Below are positions 1 through 7,707 of a stretch of DNA of 54,004 nt, in pieces (the first letter of the stretch is position 1; the number at the start of each line of letters is the position of its first letter). Position numbers and translations under genes: made by a program. This DNA is from Burkholderia sp. WSM2230 (GTDB lineage Bacteria > Pseudomonadota > Gammaproteobacteria > Burkholderiales > Burkholderiaceae), in NCBI RefSeq assembly GCF_000472445.1, contig NZ_AXAJ01000025.1, forward strand, positions 1 to 54,004. Direction: 5' to 3'. A model generated the notes under the pieces. It had not been told where the DNA came from. It worked only from the letters and a program-made list of their open reading frames with translations, and did no database searches.

Positions 1-103
1 TGCCAGAAACAGCACAGCCCTATACCTTATAAGGAGAGGCCTCCTCTCCACTACTTCTTCCCGATTGGTTGTGCCGCCCCACAGGCGACACGACAACAAG
101 TCA
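1..103 (+). other. 23S-5S rRNA spacer
   Basis: No coding sequence is seen. The stretch lies directly before the 5S rRNA and contains a short self-complementary segment (GGAGAGG/CCTCTCC, about 31-49) of the kind that takes part in rRNA processing stems. It is read as the internal spacer of an rRNA operon whose 16S and 23S genes lie outside the window. Confidence 0.7.
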
Positions 104-219
104 TGCCTGATGACCATAGCGAGTCGGTCCCACCCCTTCCCATCCCGAACAGGACCGTGAAACGACTCCACGCCGATGATAGTGCGGATTACCCGTGTGA
201 AAGTAGGTAATCGTCAGGC
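104..219 (+). rRNA. rrf: 5S ribosomal RNA
   Basis: The segment starts TGCCTGATGACCATAGCGAG and ends with the complementary TCGTCAGGC, closing the usual 5S terminal stem. The internal block with CCCATCCCGAAC and the loop with GAAAGTAGGT are conserved 5S signatures. Length is about 116 nt. Ends are set by the closing stem and may be off by one or two bases. Confidence 0.96.
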
Positions 220-233
220 TCCCCAGCAGTGCC

Positions 234-264
234 CGCAACCCCACCCCATCAAGGTGGGGTTGCG
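234..264 (+). terminator. rRNA operon terminator
   Basis: A perfect 12-bp stem (CGCAACCCCACC / GGTGGGGTTGCG) with a short loop lies 15 bases after the 5S rRNA. It is followed by only a brief GTTT tract. Position and strength suit termination of the rRNA operon. Confidence 0.75.
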
Positions 265-512
265 GCGTTTACGCGGCAGAAAAACGTCCGTAACTTCACG
301 GACATGTTCGCGAGCGCCGGGGCGCTCGCTCAGTCTCCCCCGCAATTTTTGCTGCGCCCGTGAATGCCTGACAATCGTCGTCAGCGCCATTGCCCACGAT
401 TTACTGGGGCCGGTGGTCTCAAGCATCAGAAACTCAACGTCTTGCGAATCACCGTCGCATTGCCTGTCTTTTCACTGAAGCCGGCAAAACCGCTGATATT
501 GCCTATCGGAGC
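265..512. other. Intergenic, nothing recognised
   Basis: The interval lies between the rRNA terminator and the 3' end of the SDR gene. Short open frames on both strands have no recognisable domains or ribosome binding sites. No repeats or operators were seen. Confidence 0.5.
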
Positions 513-1436
513 TTAATCAGTGGTCACATCGCCGCGCCACGGAAAGGCGGTTAACACCTCGCGAATCCCCGTATCGAAAGCCGTGCGTCGGCCAATGCCG
601 AGCTGCTCCAGCCGTTCCGACGCAAGGTGACAGTTATGCGGGCGAGGCGTCGCATCGGTGGGCGTATGTTGCGGCGTGAGCCGCGCGTCGAGCTGCAACG
701 CTTCGGCAAGACGCACGGCTATCTCGTACTTGGTCATCGGTTCGTTGCCTGACCAATGCACGATGCCGCGAATCGCGTTGCCCGCGGCATGACGCTCGAG
801 CATTTGCCGGATCACGAACGCAACGTCCGGCGTGAAAGTGGGATAGCGAATTGCCCACGCGTCCATGCGGGCCGCTTTGCCTTGCTCCCCGGCCGACGCG
901 GCGATCGCCGGCACTAGGCTCGTCACCGCAGATTCCGCCCAATCGACGATCGGCCCATACAGCAGCGGCAAGCGCAACACGCAGCCGAAGTCGGTGGTTC
1001 CGGTCAACGCGTGCTCGCCTTCCAGCTTGCTGCGACCGTACGCATTGAGCGGCGCGGGCTCGGCGTCCGGCCGATACGGCGGGCGAGTGCCGTCGAAAAC
1101 GTAATCGGTGGAAATCGACAGCGTCCATGCGCCGCGCCGATGCGCGGCAGCAGCGATCGCGCGCACGGCATCCACATTCAGGGCGCGGGCCAGTTCGGGG
1201 TGACGCTCGCATACGTCCGGTCGGCGCTCGGCGGCGGCAATCACGAGCGCATCCGGCGCTTCGCGTTCGACAAACTGCTCGACTGCTCGCGAGTCGCGGA
1301 CATCGAGCGCGACCGTATTCGGCGTAGGACGGCTGAATGCAGTCCCGACGACTTGCCAGGCCGGTTGCGTGGCCAACTCCTGGACAATTGCGCGACCGAG
1401 TAGACCCGACGCTCCTATCACGGCGATCCTGAACAT
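513..1436 (-). CDS. SDR-family reductase, RmlD/MAT2B-like
   Basis: This 307-residue protein starts with a Rossmann dinucleotide motif (GASGLLG, residues 8-14) and has the extended-SDR catalytic YGRSK motif near residue 130, preceded by the STDYVFDG block typical of RmlD-type dTDP-4-dehydrorhamnose reductases and of the related MAT2B regulatory subunit. Such proteins reduce or bind nucleotide sugars with NAD(P)H in the cytoplasm. No other rhamnose genes (rmlA, rmlB, rmlC) lie nearby, so a role in dTDP-rhamnose synthesis is not supported by context and the substrate stays open. It lies 12 bp downstream of the copper chaperone on the same strand and may share its transcript. Confidence 0.85.
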   Translation of the reverse strand: MFRIAVIGASGLLGRAIVQELATQPAWQVVGTAFSRPTPNTVALDVRDSRAVEQFVEREAPDALVIAAAERRPDVCERHPELARALNVDAVRAIAAAAHRRGAWTLSISTDYVFDGTRPPYRPDAEPAPLNAYGRSKLEGEHALTGTTDFGCVLRLPLLYGPIVDWAESAVTSLVPAIAASAGEQGKAARMDAWAIRYPTFTPDVAFVIRQMLERHAAGNAIRGIVHWSGNEPMTKYEIAVRLAEALQLDARLTPQHTPTDATPRPHNCHLASERLEQLGIGRRTAFDTGIREVLTAFPWRGDVTTD

Positions 1437-1448
1437 GATCGCATCCGC

Positions 1449-1712
1449 CTAGCGCGAGGTGCCGCCGCTGGCGCCACCGGTTCGGTCGCTTACGCCGCCC
1501 CATGCAGCCGGCAACACGGCCTTGACGGTGTAGCCGGCGTCGTCAATGGCGGCCTTCAATGCGTCGATAGATTGCGTCGATTCCACAGCGACTCGGCCCG
1601 CCTCGAGATCGACCTGCACTTGCGCCGTTTCGTCATGCTCGCGGATAGCGTTCGTGACTGCTGCCACGCAATGCTGGCAACTCATGCCTTCAACGTGGAA
1701 TTCAGCCTTCAT
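1449..1712 (-). CDS. copZ: CopZ-like heavy-metal-binding chaperone
   Basis: The 87-residue protein is a single HMA (heavy-metal-associated) domain with the metal-binding loop GMSCQHC (Cys12 and Cys15). Such proteins carry Cu(I) to a CopA-type P1B ATPase or buffer it. After about residue 68 there is a glycine-rich tail (GGVSDRTGGASGG) not needed for the fold. It is divergent from cueR, and a CueR-type dyad lies between them, so copper induction is likely. The usual copA ATPase is not adjacent. Start chosen at the ATG giving the normal beta-strand beginning MKAEFHVEG. Confidence 0.9.
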   Translation of the reverse strand: MKAEFHVEGMSCQHCVAAVTNAIREHDETAQVQVDLEAGRVAVESTQSIDALKAAIDDAGYTVKAVLPAAWGGVSDRTGGASGGTSR

Positions 1713-1777
1713 GGGACTTGCCTTTGGAAATGACCGTTGCGACAGTTGAATTATGCCTGCCTGACCGAATTAAGTCG

Positions 1778-1808
1778 CTGACCTTCCCATCATGGGAACG
1801 TGTACGAT
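1778..1808 (+). promoter_or_regulatory. CueR-type operator/promoter
   Basis: The dyad CTTCCCATCATGGGAA (TTCCC/GGGAA arms) sits between a -35-like CTGACC (1778-1783) and a -10-like TACGAT (1803-1808) with a 19-bp spacer. The long spacer with a central dyad is the hallmark of MerR-family activated promoters. It precedes cueR and lies between cueR and copZ. Which of the two genes it activates was not resolved. Confidence 0.7.
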
Positions 1809-1833
1809 CGACGCAATCAGTGGAGAAAAGGTC

Positions 1834-2271
1834 ATGAACATTGGCGAAGCGGCCCGCGCGTCGGGCGTCACGGCGAAGATGATTCGCTACTACGAAAGCG
1901 TCGGGCTGCTCGCGGCGAAAGCCCGCACGAGCGCCGGCTATCGGGTTTACGGCCCGCAAGAGGTGCACTCTTTGCGCTTTATCCGTCAGGCGCGCAGGCT
2001 CGGTTTCCTGGTCGAGGATATCCGGCGGCTACTGGCGCTGTGGCACGACCGCACGCGTGCGAGCGCGGAAGTGAAGGCGATCGCGCTGGATCATGTGGCC
2101 GAACTGGATCGGCGTATTTCCGAACTCCGCGAAATGCGCGACACGTTGGCGCACCTTGCCAACCATTGTCAAGGCAACGACCGCCCCGATTGTCCCATCA
2201 TTGAACGGCTCGCCGCTGCTGACACGGTTTTGCAAGAGGGTGGCACCGGTTGCAAGGCAAGACCGTCCTGA
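1834..2271 (+). CDS. cueR: Cu(I)-responsive MerR-family regulator CueR
   Basis: This 145-residue protein has an N-terminal MerR winged-helix DNA-binding domain (MNIGEAARASGVTAKMIRYY, residues 1-20), a dimerisation helix (about 75-110) and a metal-binding loop with Cys112 and Cys120 (C-x7-C), at the same numbers as E. coli CueR. That spacing indicates a +1 metal sensor of the CueR/HmrR group (Cu, Ag, Au) rather than MerR or ZntR. It should activate copper-resistance genes from the dyad in the upstream spacer. The ATG at 1834 was chosen because GGAGAAAAGG lies just before it and it begins the conserved domain. Confidence 0.93.
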   Translation: MNIGEAARASGVTAKMIRYYESVGLLAAKARTSAGYRVYGPQEVHSLRFIRQARRLGFLVEDIRRLLALWHDRTRASAEVKAIALDHVAELDRRISELREMRDTLAHLANHCQGNDRPDCPIIERLAAADTVLQEGGTGCKARPS

Positions 2272-2555
2272 AAGGCTCGGAGCCAACCGAGTGCGGGTGC
2301 AACCATGTTGGCTTTGCACATAAATCGTGCGTCCGGGCCGCGCAAGTCCGAGCTTGGGCACGGAGCCCGCCGTAACGGCAATAAAATCAATATCTTTTGT
2401 GCACTGTGACGGTGCGTCATTCCAAAACGGAATGCACATCATGCGTGCATTTCACTGGCGCGGTTGCACCATCAGCCTATAATTCGGGTTAACCCTTTTA
2501 CGGGAAATCCCTGATGCCAATTCACCGGGGATTCATTCGATCTCTGGAGAACATC

Positions 2556-2702
2556 ATGTTTGCGTATATCCTCGAAAAGCTCAGCACGTGGTTTGAAACT
2601 GCCGAACGCGATCGCCGTGAAGCCTATCTGGCTTCGTCATCGGACATCGTCCAGCTCGAGCAGCGTATCCGCTCGCTGGAAACCAACGGCTACTCGCTGT
2701 AA
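2556..2702 (+). CDS. DUF3563 family small protein
   Basis: The 48-residue protein (MFAYILEKLSTWFETAERD at the start, then YLASSSDIVQLEQRIRSLE) matches the pattern of DUF3563, small proteins common in Burkholderiaceae with unknown function. It is predicted to be two amphipathic helices, the second rich in Leu/Arg/Glu. The start at 2556 follows CTGGAGA. A good -10 element (TATAAT, 2478-2483) lies upstream with no clear -35. A hairpin terminator follows, so it is probably a single-gene transcript. The name rests on recalled family consensus. Confidence 0.8.
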   Translation: MFAYILEKLSTWFETAERDRREAYLASSSDIVQLEQRIRSLETNGYSL

Positions 2703-2768
2703 GTTTCCAGGCCGGCCCGGGTTACATGGCCGGCGCGGCCGAGTCACTGTAAGTCGTTGTTCAGTATG

Positions 2769-2795
2769 AAGCCCCGTTATCGCGGGGCTTTGTCA
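2769..2795 (+). terminator. Intrinsic terminator of the DUF3563 gene
   Basis: The stem AAGCCCCG / CGGGGCTT (8 bp, loop TTATCG) is followed by TTTGTC. It lies 66 bases after the stop codon on the same strand. Confidence 0.8.
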
Positions 2796-2933
2796 CATTT
2801 GGGCGCTGTACATCTGGCAGCTGGACGTCCAGACACTCGAGATGGCGAATATCGACTAGCTTCGGAACGCATGTCGCGGTAATGTAAGCCGTTTCCCCGT
2901 AATCCGGGTTTTCCGACTTAACACGGTCCGCCC

Positions 2934-3290
2934 ATGTCTCTGATCCGCCCGCTCCAACGCTCCGCGGCCGTCATCGCAATTTCATTGGCCACGGCCTGTG
3001 CCGCGTCGAGCATATTTGCCGCGTCGAGCAATAGCCGCAAACCCGTTATCCTCGATACCCAGAGCGGCATCAGCGACGGCCAGAGCGGCAGCGTGCTGCA
3101 GACGGCGCCGCTCTCCCGACAGCCTATCGTCGAAGCGCAACCCATCGCCACACCTACCGAACTCGCGCCGAACTCGTCCGTGCCGATCGTCGTCGCGCCT
3201 TATATCCAACTGCCTGTCGGCGGCGCCACGCTTCAGCCGCAGCTCCAGCCCCAGCCCCAGCCGGGTCCAGCGCCGTACCACCGGCAATAG
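2934..3290 (+). CDS. Hypothetical exported Pro/Gln-rich protein
   Basis: No family was recognised. The 118-residue protein opens with a basic N-terminus and a hydrophobic segment (about residues 10-30, rich in Ala/Ile) that reads as a signal peptide with possible cleavage after SSIFA. The mature part is low in charge and rich in Pro, Gln and Ser, ending with a Q-P repeat (LQPQLQPQPQPGP). This suggests an unstructured periplasmic or envelope protein. No clear Shine-Dalgarno was seen before the ATG. It stands alone between two terminator-bounded genes. Confidence 0.6.
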   Translation: MSLIRPLQRSAAVIAISLATACAASSIFAASSNSRKPVILDTQSGISDGQSGSVLQTAPLSRQPIVEAQPIATPTELAPNSSVPIVVAPYIQLPVGGATLQPQLQPQPQPGPAPYHRQ

Positions 3291-3512
3291 CGTGGCTGGA
3301 CCACGTCTACCCGTAGGTCCACACTCGCAAATGCATGTCGGCGCATTCAGCCGTCAATACCCGCTGCGGCTCACGACCATTCGGGTTTGGGCGCATGGCG
3401 CGCCCCGACTACGGAGACGACAATCGTCAGGCGGCTTCTCGCGCCCAAAGTCTGGCCTACGGTAGCCGGCTCGGCCACCGCATCGAACGAAATTACAAAA
3501 AAGGAGACGTCA

Positions 3513-4553
3513 ATGCTCTCACACTGGATGCGGCGTGCCGCCGATGTCTGCGTCGCGCTTTTTGCCGTTGCCGTGCTGCACGGCGTAGCGTTTGCGAAGG
3601 ACACGCCCGAAAAGCCGACGTTGACAATGGCCGTCGGCGGTTTGCCTGGCCTTTACTATTTGCCCGTGCTGACCGCGCAACAGTTGGGCTATTTCAAGGA
3701 CGAGGGTCTGGAAGTCACGCTCGAAGATTTCGCGGGCGGCTCGAAAGCCCTGGAGGCGGTGGTGGGGGGCAGCGCAGACGTCGGCGCCGGCGCCTTTGAG
3801 CACACGCTGTTCATGCAGGCCAAGGGCCAGCGCTACCGGGCTTTCGCGCTGATGGGCCGCGCGCCGCAGATCGTCGTCGCGGTGTTGACGTCGAAGGCCG
3901 ACAAAATAAAAACGCTCGCGGACTTCAAAGGGGCGAAGGTCGGCGTAAGCGCGCCGGGTTCGTCGACCGACCTGGTTCTTACCGTCGCATTGCGCAAAGC
4001 CGGCGTGCAGAGAAGCGATATCGCCGCAATCGGCGTGGGCAGCGGCGCAACGGTACTCGCGGCGGTCGGCAACGGACAGATCGACGCACTGTCCAATGTC
4101 GATCCGATGATGACGAAGCTCACGCGCAGCGGTGCAATCAAGGTGCTCGTGGATACGCGTACGGTCAAGGGCACTCAGGAGGTGTTCGGTGGAACGATGC
4201 CGGCCGCCACGCTCTACGCCCCGGAAAGTTTCATCCAGAAGTACCCGAAGACGACACAGGCGCTCGCCAATGCAATCGTGCGCGCCGATCATTGGTTGCA
4301 GACCGCGAGCGATGCGGATCTGCTGAAGATGGTACCGCCGGCGTATCTGCTCAACGATTCAGCGCTGTACGTGGAGGCTTTCCACAACGTGCGCGACGCC
4401 TACTCGCCCGACGGACTCATGCCCGCCGACGGCCCGGCGACTTCGCTGCGCGCGCTGGCGTCGTTTGATAACCGGCTCGATCCCAAGAAGATCGATCTGA
4501 ACGCGACCTACACAAACGATTTCGCACGCAAGGCCGCGGCACAACTCAAGTAA
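3513..4553 (+). CDS. ABC transporter substrate-binding protein, SsuA/NMT1-like
   Basis: This 346-residue protein has a signal peptide (residues 1-28, ending GVAFA) and a type II periplasmic-binding fold of the nitrate/sulfonate/THI5 (NMT1) class: GLYYLPVLTAQQLGYFKDEGL near the start of the mature domain, GGSKALEAVVGGSADVG, then FKGAKVGVSAPGSSTD. It should bind a small organic or sulfonate-type ligand in the periplasm. The start at 3513 is set by AAGGAG 7 bases upstream and by the signal peptide. No permease or ATPase gene is adjacent: the next gene is convergent rlmJ. It is therefore an orphan binding protein that must work with a transporter encoded elsewhere. Ligand not predictable from sequence. 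Confidence 0.88.
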   Translation: MLSHWMRRAADVCVALFAVAVLHGVAFAKDTPEKPTLTMAVGGLPGLYYLPVLTAQQLGYFKDEGLEVTLEDFAGGSKALEAVVGGSADVGAGAFEHTLFMQAKGQRYRAFALMGRAPQIVVAVLTSKADKIKTLADFKGAKVGVSAPGSSTDLVLTVALRKAGVQRSDIAAIGVGSGATVLAAVGNGQIDALSNVDPMMTKLTRSGAIKVLVDTRTVKGTQEVFGGTMPAATLYAPESFIQKYPKTTQALANAIVRADHWLQTASDADLLKMVPPAYLLNDSALYVEAFHNVRDAYSPDGLMPADGPATSLRALASFDNRLDPKKIDLNATYTNDFARKAAAQLK

Positions 4554-4559
4554 CGGCGT

Positions 4560-4595
4560 GGTGAGGGCGCGCCTGTACCGGCGTGTGCCCTCACC
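4560..4595. terminator. Terminator between convergent genes
   Basis: The stem GGTGAGGGC...GCCCTCACC with an inner GCGCC/GGCGT extension lies between the convergent substrate-binding gene and rlmJ. There is no strong U-run on either side. It probably serves both genes. Confidence 0.55.
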
Positions 4596-4601
4596 GCAAT
4601 C

Positions 4602-5447
4602 TCAATCGCCGCGGTATTCCACCGTGAACTGCGCGGCCTTGTCCTCGCCGAGCGCTTTCACGATCCACTGCATCTGATCTTTGAGCATTTTCGGCAGCGT
4701 GTATGGCGGATTGAGAATGAACATGCCGCTGCCGAACAGACCAAAGCCGTCCGCCGGCGGATTGCCGATGGTGAGGCTGACATGCAGCCAGTTGCGGTCT
4801 TGCAGCTTTTTTAGCTGCTCGGGAAAGCGCTGCGATTCCGGGCGCTTCACCTGCGGATACCAGACCGCGTAGGTGCCGGTCGGAAAACGCTTCAGACTTT
4901 CTTCGACGCAACGAAGCGTGCGGGCGTAGTCGCGCTTGTCCTCATATGACGGATCGAGCAACACCAGTGCACGGCGCGGCGCGGGCGGAAGCAAGGCCAG
5001 AATGCCGTCGAAGCCGTCGCCCGCATACAGCATTGCGCGACGGCCTGCATCGCGGAAGTTGTGCCGCAGCACGTCGATTTCCGTGCTGTGCAGTTCGAAC
5101 AGACGCATCCGGTCCTGCTCGCGCATCTGCCGCCACGCGATATAGGGTGAACCGGGATAGAAGCGCAACTGGCCGTCGGGATTGAGTGCGGCGACTTCGT
5201 CGACATAATCGGCGAAAAGCGGCGGCAGATCGTTGCGTCCCCACAGCTTTGCGATGCCTGTCTGGAACTCGCCCGTCTTCACCGCGTAGCCTTCCTTCAG
5301 CGAGTAGACACCAGCACCGGCGTGTGTGTCGATATACCAGTAGGCTTTGTCCTTCTGGCCGAGATAGCGCAATAACTGCAACACGACCGCGTGTTTGAGA
5401 ACGTCGGCGTGATTGCCTGCATGAAAGGCGTGGCGGTAGCTGAGCAT
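4602..5447 (-). CDS. rlmJ: 23S rRNA (adenine-2030-N6)-methyltransferase RlmJ
   Basis: The 281-residue protein begins MLSYRHAFHAGNHADVLKH, the family signature of RlmJ (YhiR/ComJ), which methylates A2030 of 23S rRNA using SAM. The DTHAGAGVY motif near residue 41 is the SAM-binding loop. Motif IV, usually DPPY in N6-adenine methyltransferases, reads DPSY here (LLDPSYEDK). NPPY occurs later at the C-terminus. Length equals the family norm. The start was chosen at the conserved MLSYRH. The family was also studied for a role in growth on external DNA as a carbon source. Confidence 0.95.
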   Translation of the reverse strand: MLSYRHAFHAGNHADVLKHAVVLQLLRYLGQKDKAYWYIDTHAGAGVYSLKEGYAVKTGEFQTGIAKLWGRNDLPPLFADYVDEVAALNPDGQLRFYPGSPYIAWRQMREQDRMRLFELHSTEIDVLRHNFRDAGRRAMLYAGDGFDGILALLPPAPRRALVLLDPSYEDKRDYARTLRCVEESLKRFPTGTYAVWYPQVKRPESQRFPEQLKKLQDRNWLHVSLTIGNPPADGFGLFGSGMFILNPPYTLPKMLKDQMQWIVKALGEDKAAQFTVEYRGD

Positions 5448-5684
5448 ATGAGGAGACGCTGAAAGAGGGCGTGCTGTTCCAGGCTGGAACTGGCGATGCG
5501 GATGCAACGCGGCGGCAGCGCGGCAAAGACCGCCGCTGTTCAGCGCGGTCGCGTATTGTACGCGACGCGGGGCGCTGCGCCGCGCCGAGCCGTAAATCGC
5601 CGCGTGTGGTGTTCGCGCCAGCCAGATGCGCCGTGTAGACCATGATGCTGCCGTGGCCATACCCAGCGCATGTCCAGCGCGCCG

Positions 5685-6656
5685 TCAGTCGTACGCGTCG
5701 CCGATAATGCCTTCGATATGCTCCTTAACCTCCGGCGTGATCTGATCGGCAACTGCTGCGGACTTCATGTTTTCGGCGATCTGCTCGACGCGCGATGCCC
5801 CAGTAATCACCGTGCTGACATTCGGGTTCTTCAGGATCCAGGCGATGGCAAGCTGGCCCACTGTGCAGCCCAGTTCGTCGGACACCTCGCCGAGCTTGCC
5901 GACCACATTGTTCTTGCCTTCGTCGGTTAACTGTTTGCGCAACCAGTCATAACCCTGCAACTGCGCGCGGCTATCCGCCGGCACACCGTTGCGATACTTG
6001 CCGGTCAGCAGGCCCGACGCCAGCGGACTCCATGTAGTCAGCCCCAGACCGATATCCTCGTAAAGACGCTTGTATTCCTGCTCCACGCGCGTGCGATGAA
6101 ACAGGTTGTATTGCGGCTGCTCCATGACCGGCTTATGCAGATGATGACGTTCTGCAATCTCATATGCGGCGCGGATTTCGTCGGCGCTCCATTCCGACGT
6201 ACCCCAGTACAACGCCTTGCCGCGCGTGATCATGTCGCTCATTGCCCATACCGTTTCCTCGACAGGCGTGTTCGGGTCCGGACGATGACAGAACACCAGA
6301 TCGACATAGTCGAGCTGCAGACGTTTGAGCGACGCATCGATCGCGTTCAGCAGATATTTGCGGTTCAGCGTGTGATACTGATTCGGCGCTTCCTGGAGTC
6401 CCCAGAAAAACTTGGTCGACACTACGTAGCTCACGCGCGGCCATGCCAGTTCCTTGAGCGCCTGACCCATGATCTCTTCCGATTTGCCGCCGGCGTAGAC
6501 CTCCGCGTTGTCGAAGAAGTTCACGCCCGCGTCGCGCGCGGCCGCGAGCGATTCGCGCGCCGCGCGATGATCGACCTGATTGCCGTACGTGACCCACGAG
6601 CCAATGGACAGTTCGCTGACCTGCAGGCCGGAGCGGCCTAGACGCCGATAATTCAT
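5685..6656 (-). CDS. Aldo/keto reductase, Kv-beta-like
   Basis: This 323-residue TIM-barrel oxidoreductase begins MNYRRLGRSGLQVSELSIGSW and has the NADPH-dependent AKR signature FFDNAEVYAGGKSEEIMG containing the catalytic Asp/Tyr. STKFFWG holds the catalytic Lys and FCHRPDP the catalytic His. The overall pattern matches the voltage-gated K+ channel beta-subunit-like group (AKR6/AKR14, E. coli YghZ). It probably reduces aldehydes or ketones in the cytoplasm. Start set by AGGAGA just upstream of ATG 6656. No operon partner: the gene before it is divergent bdhA. Confidence 0.92.
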   Translation of the reverse strand: MNYRRLGRSGLQVSELSIGSWVTYGNQVDHRAARESLAAARDAGVNFFDNAEVYAGGKSEEIMGQALKELAWPRVSYVVSTKFFWGLQEAPNQYHTLNRKYLLNAIDASLKRLQLDYVDLVFCHRPDPNTPVEETVWAMSDMITRGKALYWGTSEWSADEIRAAYEIAERHHLHKPVMEQPQYNLFHRTRVEQEYKRLYEDIGLGLTTWSPLASGLLTGKYRNGVPADSRAQLQGYDWLRKQLTDEGKNNVVGKLGEVSDELGCTVGQLAIAWILKNPNVSTVITGASRVEQIAENMKSAAVADQITPEVKEHIEGIIGDAYD

Positions 6657-6899
6657 GCAATTCTCCTGAGAGTGAAGCGACCGGAATCCTGCCAGAACGC
6701 CTAGTGTAAATAGATCAGGCTCCGCGTGCTTTTTACCGGCCCCTTCCACACGGTTCATGCACAATAGCAGCATTGGCCGCAGTGCAACATTCGGCCGAAC
6801 GGTATAGGACGGAGCCTATGCGCGCCTATGCCATTCGGCCGACTTCCCGCTGCGCGCGGCTCGTGGTCTCATTGCTCATCAACTGCATGGAGGTTCTGG

Positions 6900-7697
6900 A
6901 TGTCGTCACTGAACACAAATCTGAATGGCAAGGTCGCGGTGGTTACCGGCGCCGCGAGCGGCATCGGCAAGCAGATCGCGTTGACGCTCTCGGCTGCGGG
7001 CGCCGCGGTCGCGATCGCAGACCTGAACCAGGACGGGGCCAACGCCGTCGCTGAAGAAATCACGAAGGGCGGCGGCAAGGCGATCGGCATCGCCATGGAC
7101 GTCACCAACGAAGATGCAGTCAATCAGGGCATCGACAAAGTGGCGGCAGAGCTGGGCTCGGTCGATATTCTCGTTTCCAACGCGGGCATTCAGATTGTCA
7201 ATCCGATCGAAAACTACTCGTTTTCCGACTGGAAAAAGATGCAGGCGATTCACGTGGACGGCGCCTTCCTGACCACCAAGGCGGCGCTCAAGCACATGTA
7301 CAAGGAAGATCGCGGCGGTATCGTCATCTACATGGGCTCTGTTCACTCGCACGAGGCGTCGCCGCTCAAGTCCGCCTACGTGACGGCCAAGCATGCGCTG
7401 CTCGGGCTTGCGCGCGTGCTCGCCAAAGAAGGTGCAAAACACAACGTGCGCTCGCATGTCGTGTGTCCCGGCTTCGTGCGCACTCCGCTTGTCGACAAGC
7501 AGATTCCCGAGCAGGCAAAGGAACTGAACATCAGCGAAGAAGAAGTCGTCAAGCGCGTGATGCTGGGCGGCACCGTCGACGGTATCTTCACTACCGTGGA
7601 AGACGTCGCGCAAACCGTGCTGTTTCTTTCCACTTTCCCGACGGCGGCACTGACAGGCCAGTCCTTCATTGTGAGCCACGGCTGGTACATGCAATAA
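6900..7697 (+). CDS. bdhA: 3-hydroxybutyrate dehydrogenase (SDR)
   Basis: The 265-residue short-chain dehydrogenase has a TGAASGIG cofactor loop (residues 16-23), the NAG motif (94-96) and catalytic Ser147/Tyr160/Lys164 (SAYVTAKHALLG). The long C-terminal part with TPLVDKQIPEQAKE and the final GQSFIVSHGWYMQ are characteristic of D-3-hydroxybutyrate dehydrogenase, which oxidises 3-hydroxybutyrate to acetoacetate with NAD+ during polyhydroxybutyrate breakdown. The ATG at 6900 follows CATGGAGG. It is followed after 10 bp by a patatin-like phospholipase and very likely forms an operon with it. Confidence 0.94.
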   Translation: MSSLNTNLNGKVAVVTGAASGIGKQIALTLSAAGAAVAIADLNQDGANAVAEEITKGGGKAIGIAMDVTNEDAVNQGIDKVAAELGSVDILVSNAGIQIVNPIENYSFSDWKKMQAIHVDGAFLTTKAALKHMYKEDRGGIVIYMGSVHSHEASPLKSAYVTAKHALLGLARVLAKEGAKHNVRSHVVCPGFVRTPLVDKQIPEQAKELNISEEEVVKRVMLGGTVDGIFTTVEDVAQTVLFLSTFPTAALTGQSFIVSHGWYMQ

Positions 7698-7707
7698 GGA
7701 GGCGCGC

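Noticed and set aside
176..478. 100-residue plus-strand frame overlapping the 5S rRNA
   Set aside because: It begins inside the 5S gene and runs through its terminator, with no ribosome site or domain.
3291..3512. Possible TPP riboswitch upstream of the THI5/NMT1-like binding protein
   Set aside because: The conserved CTGAGA and ACCTGATC elements of the THI box are absent.
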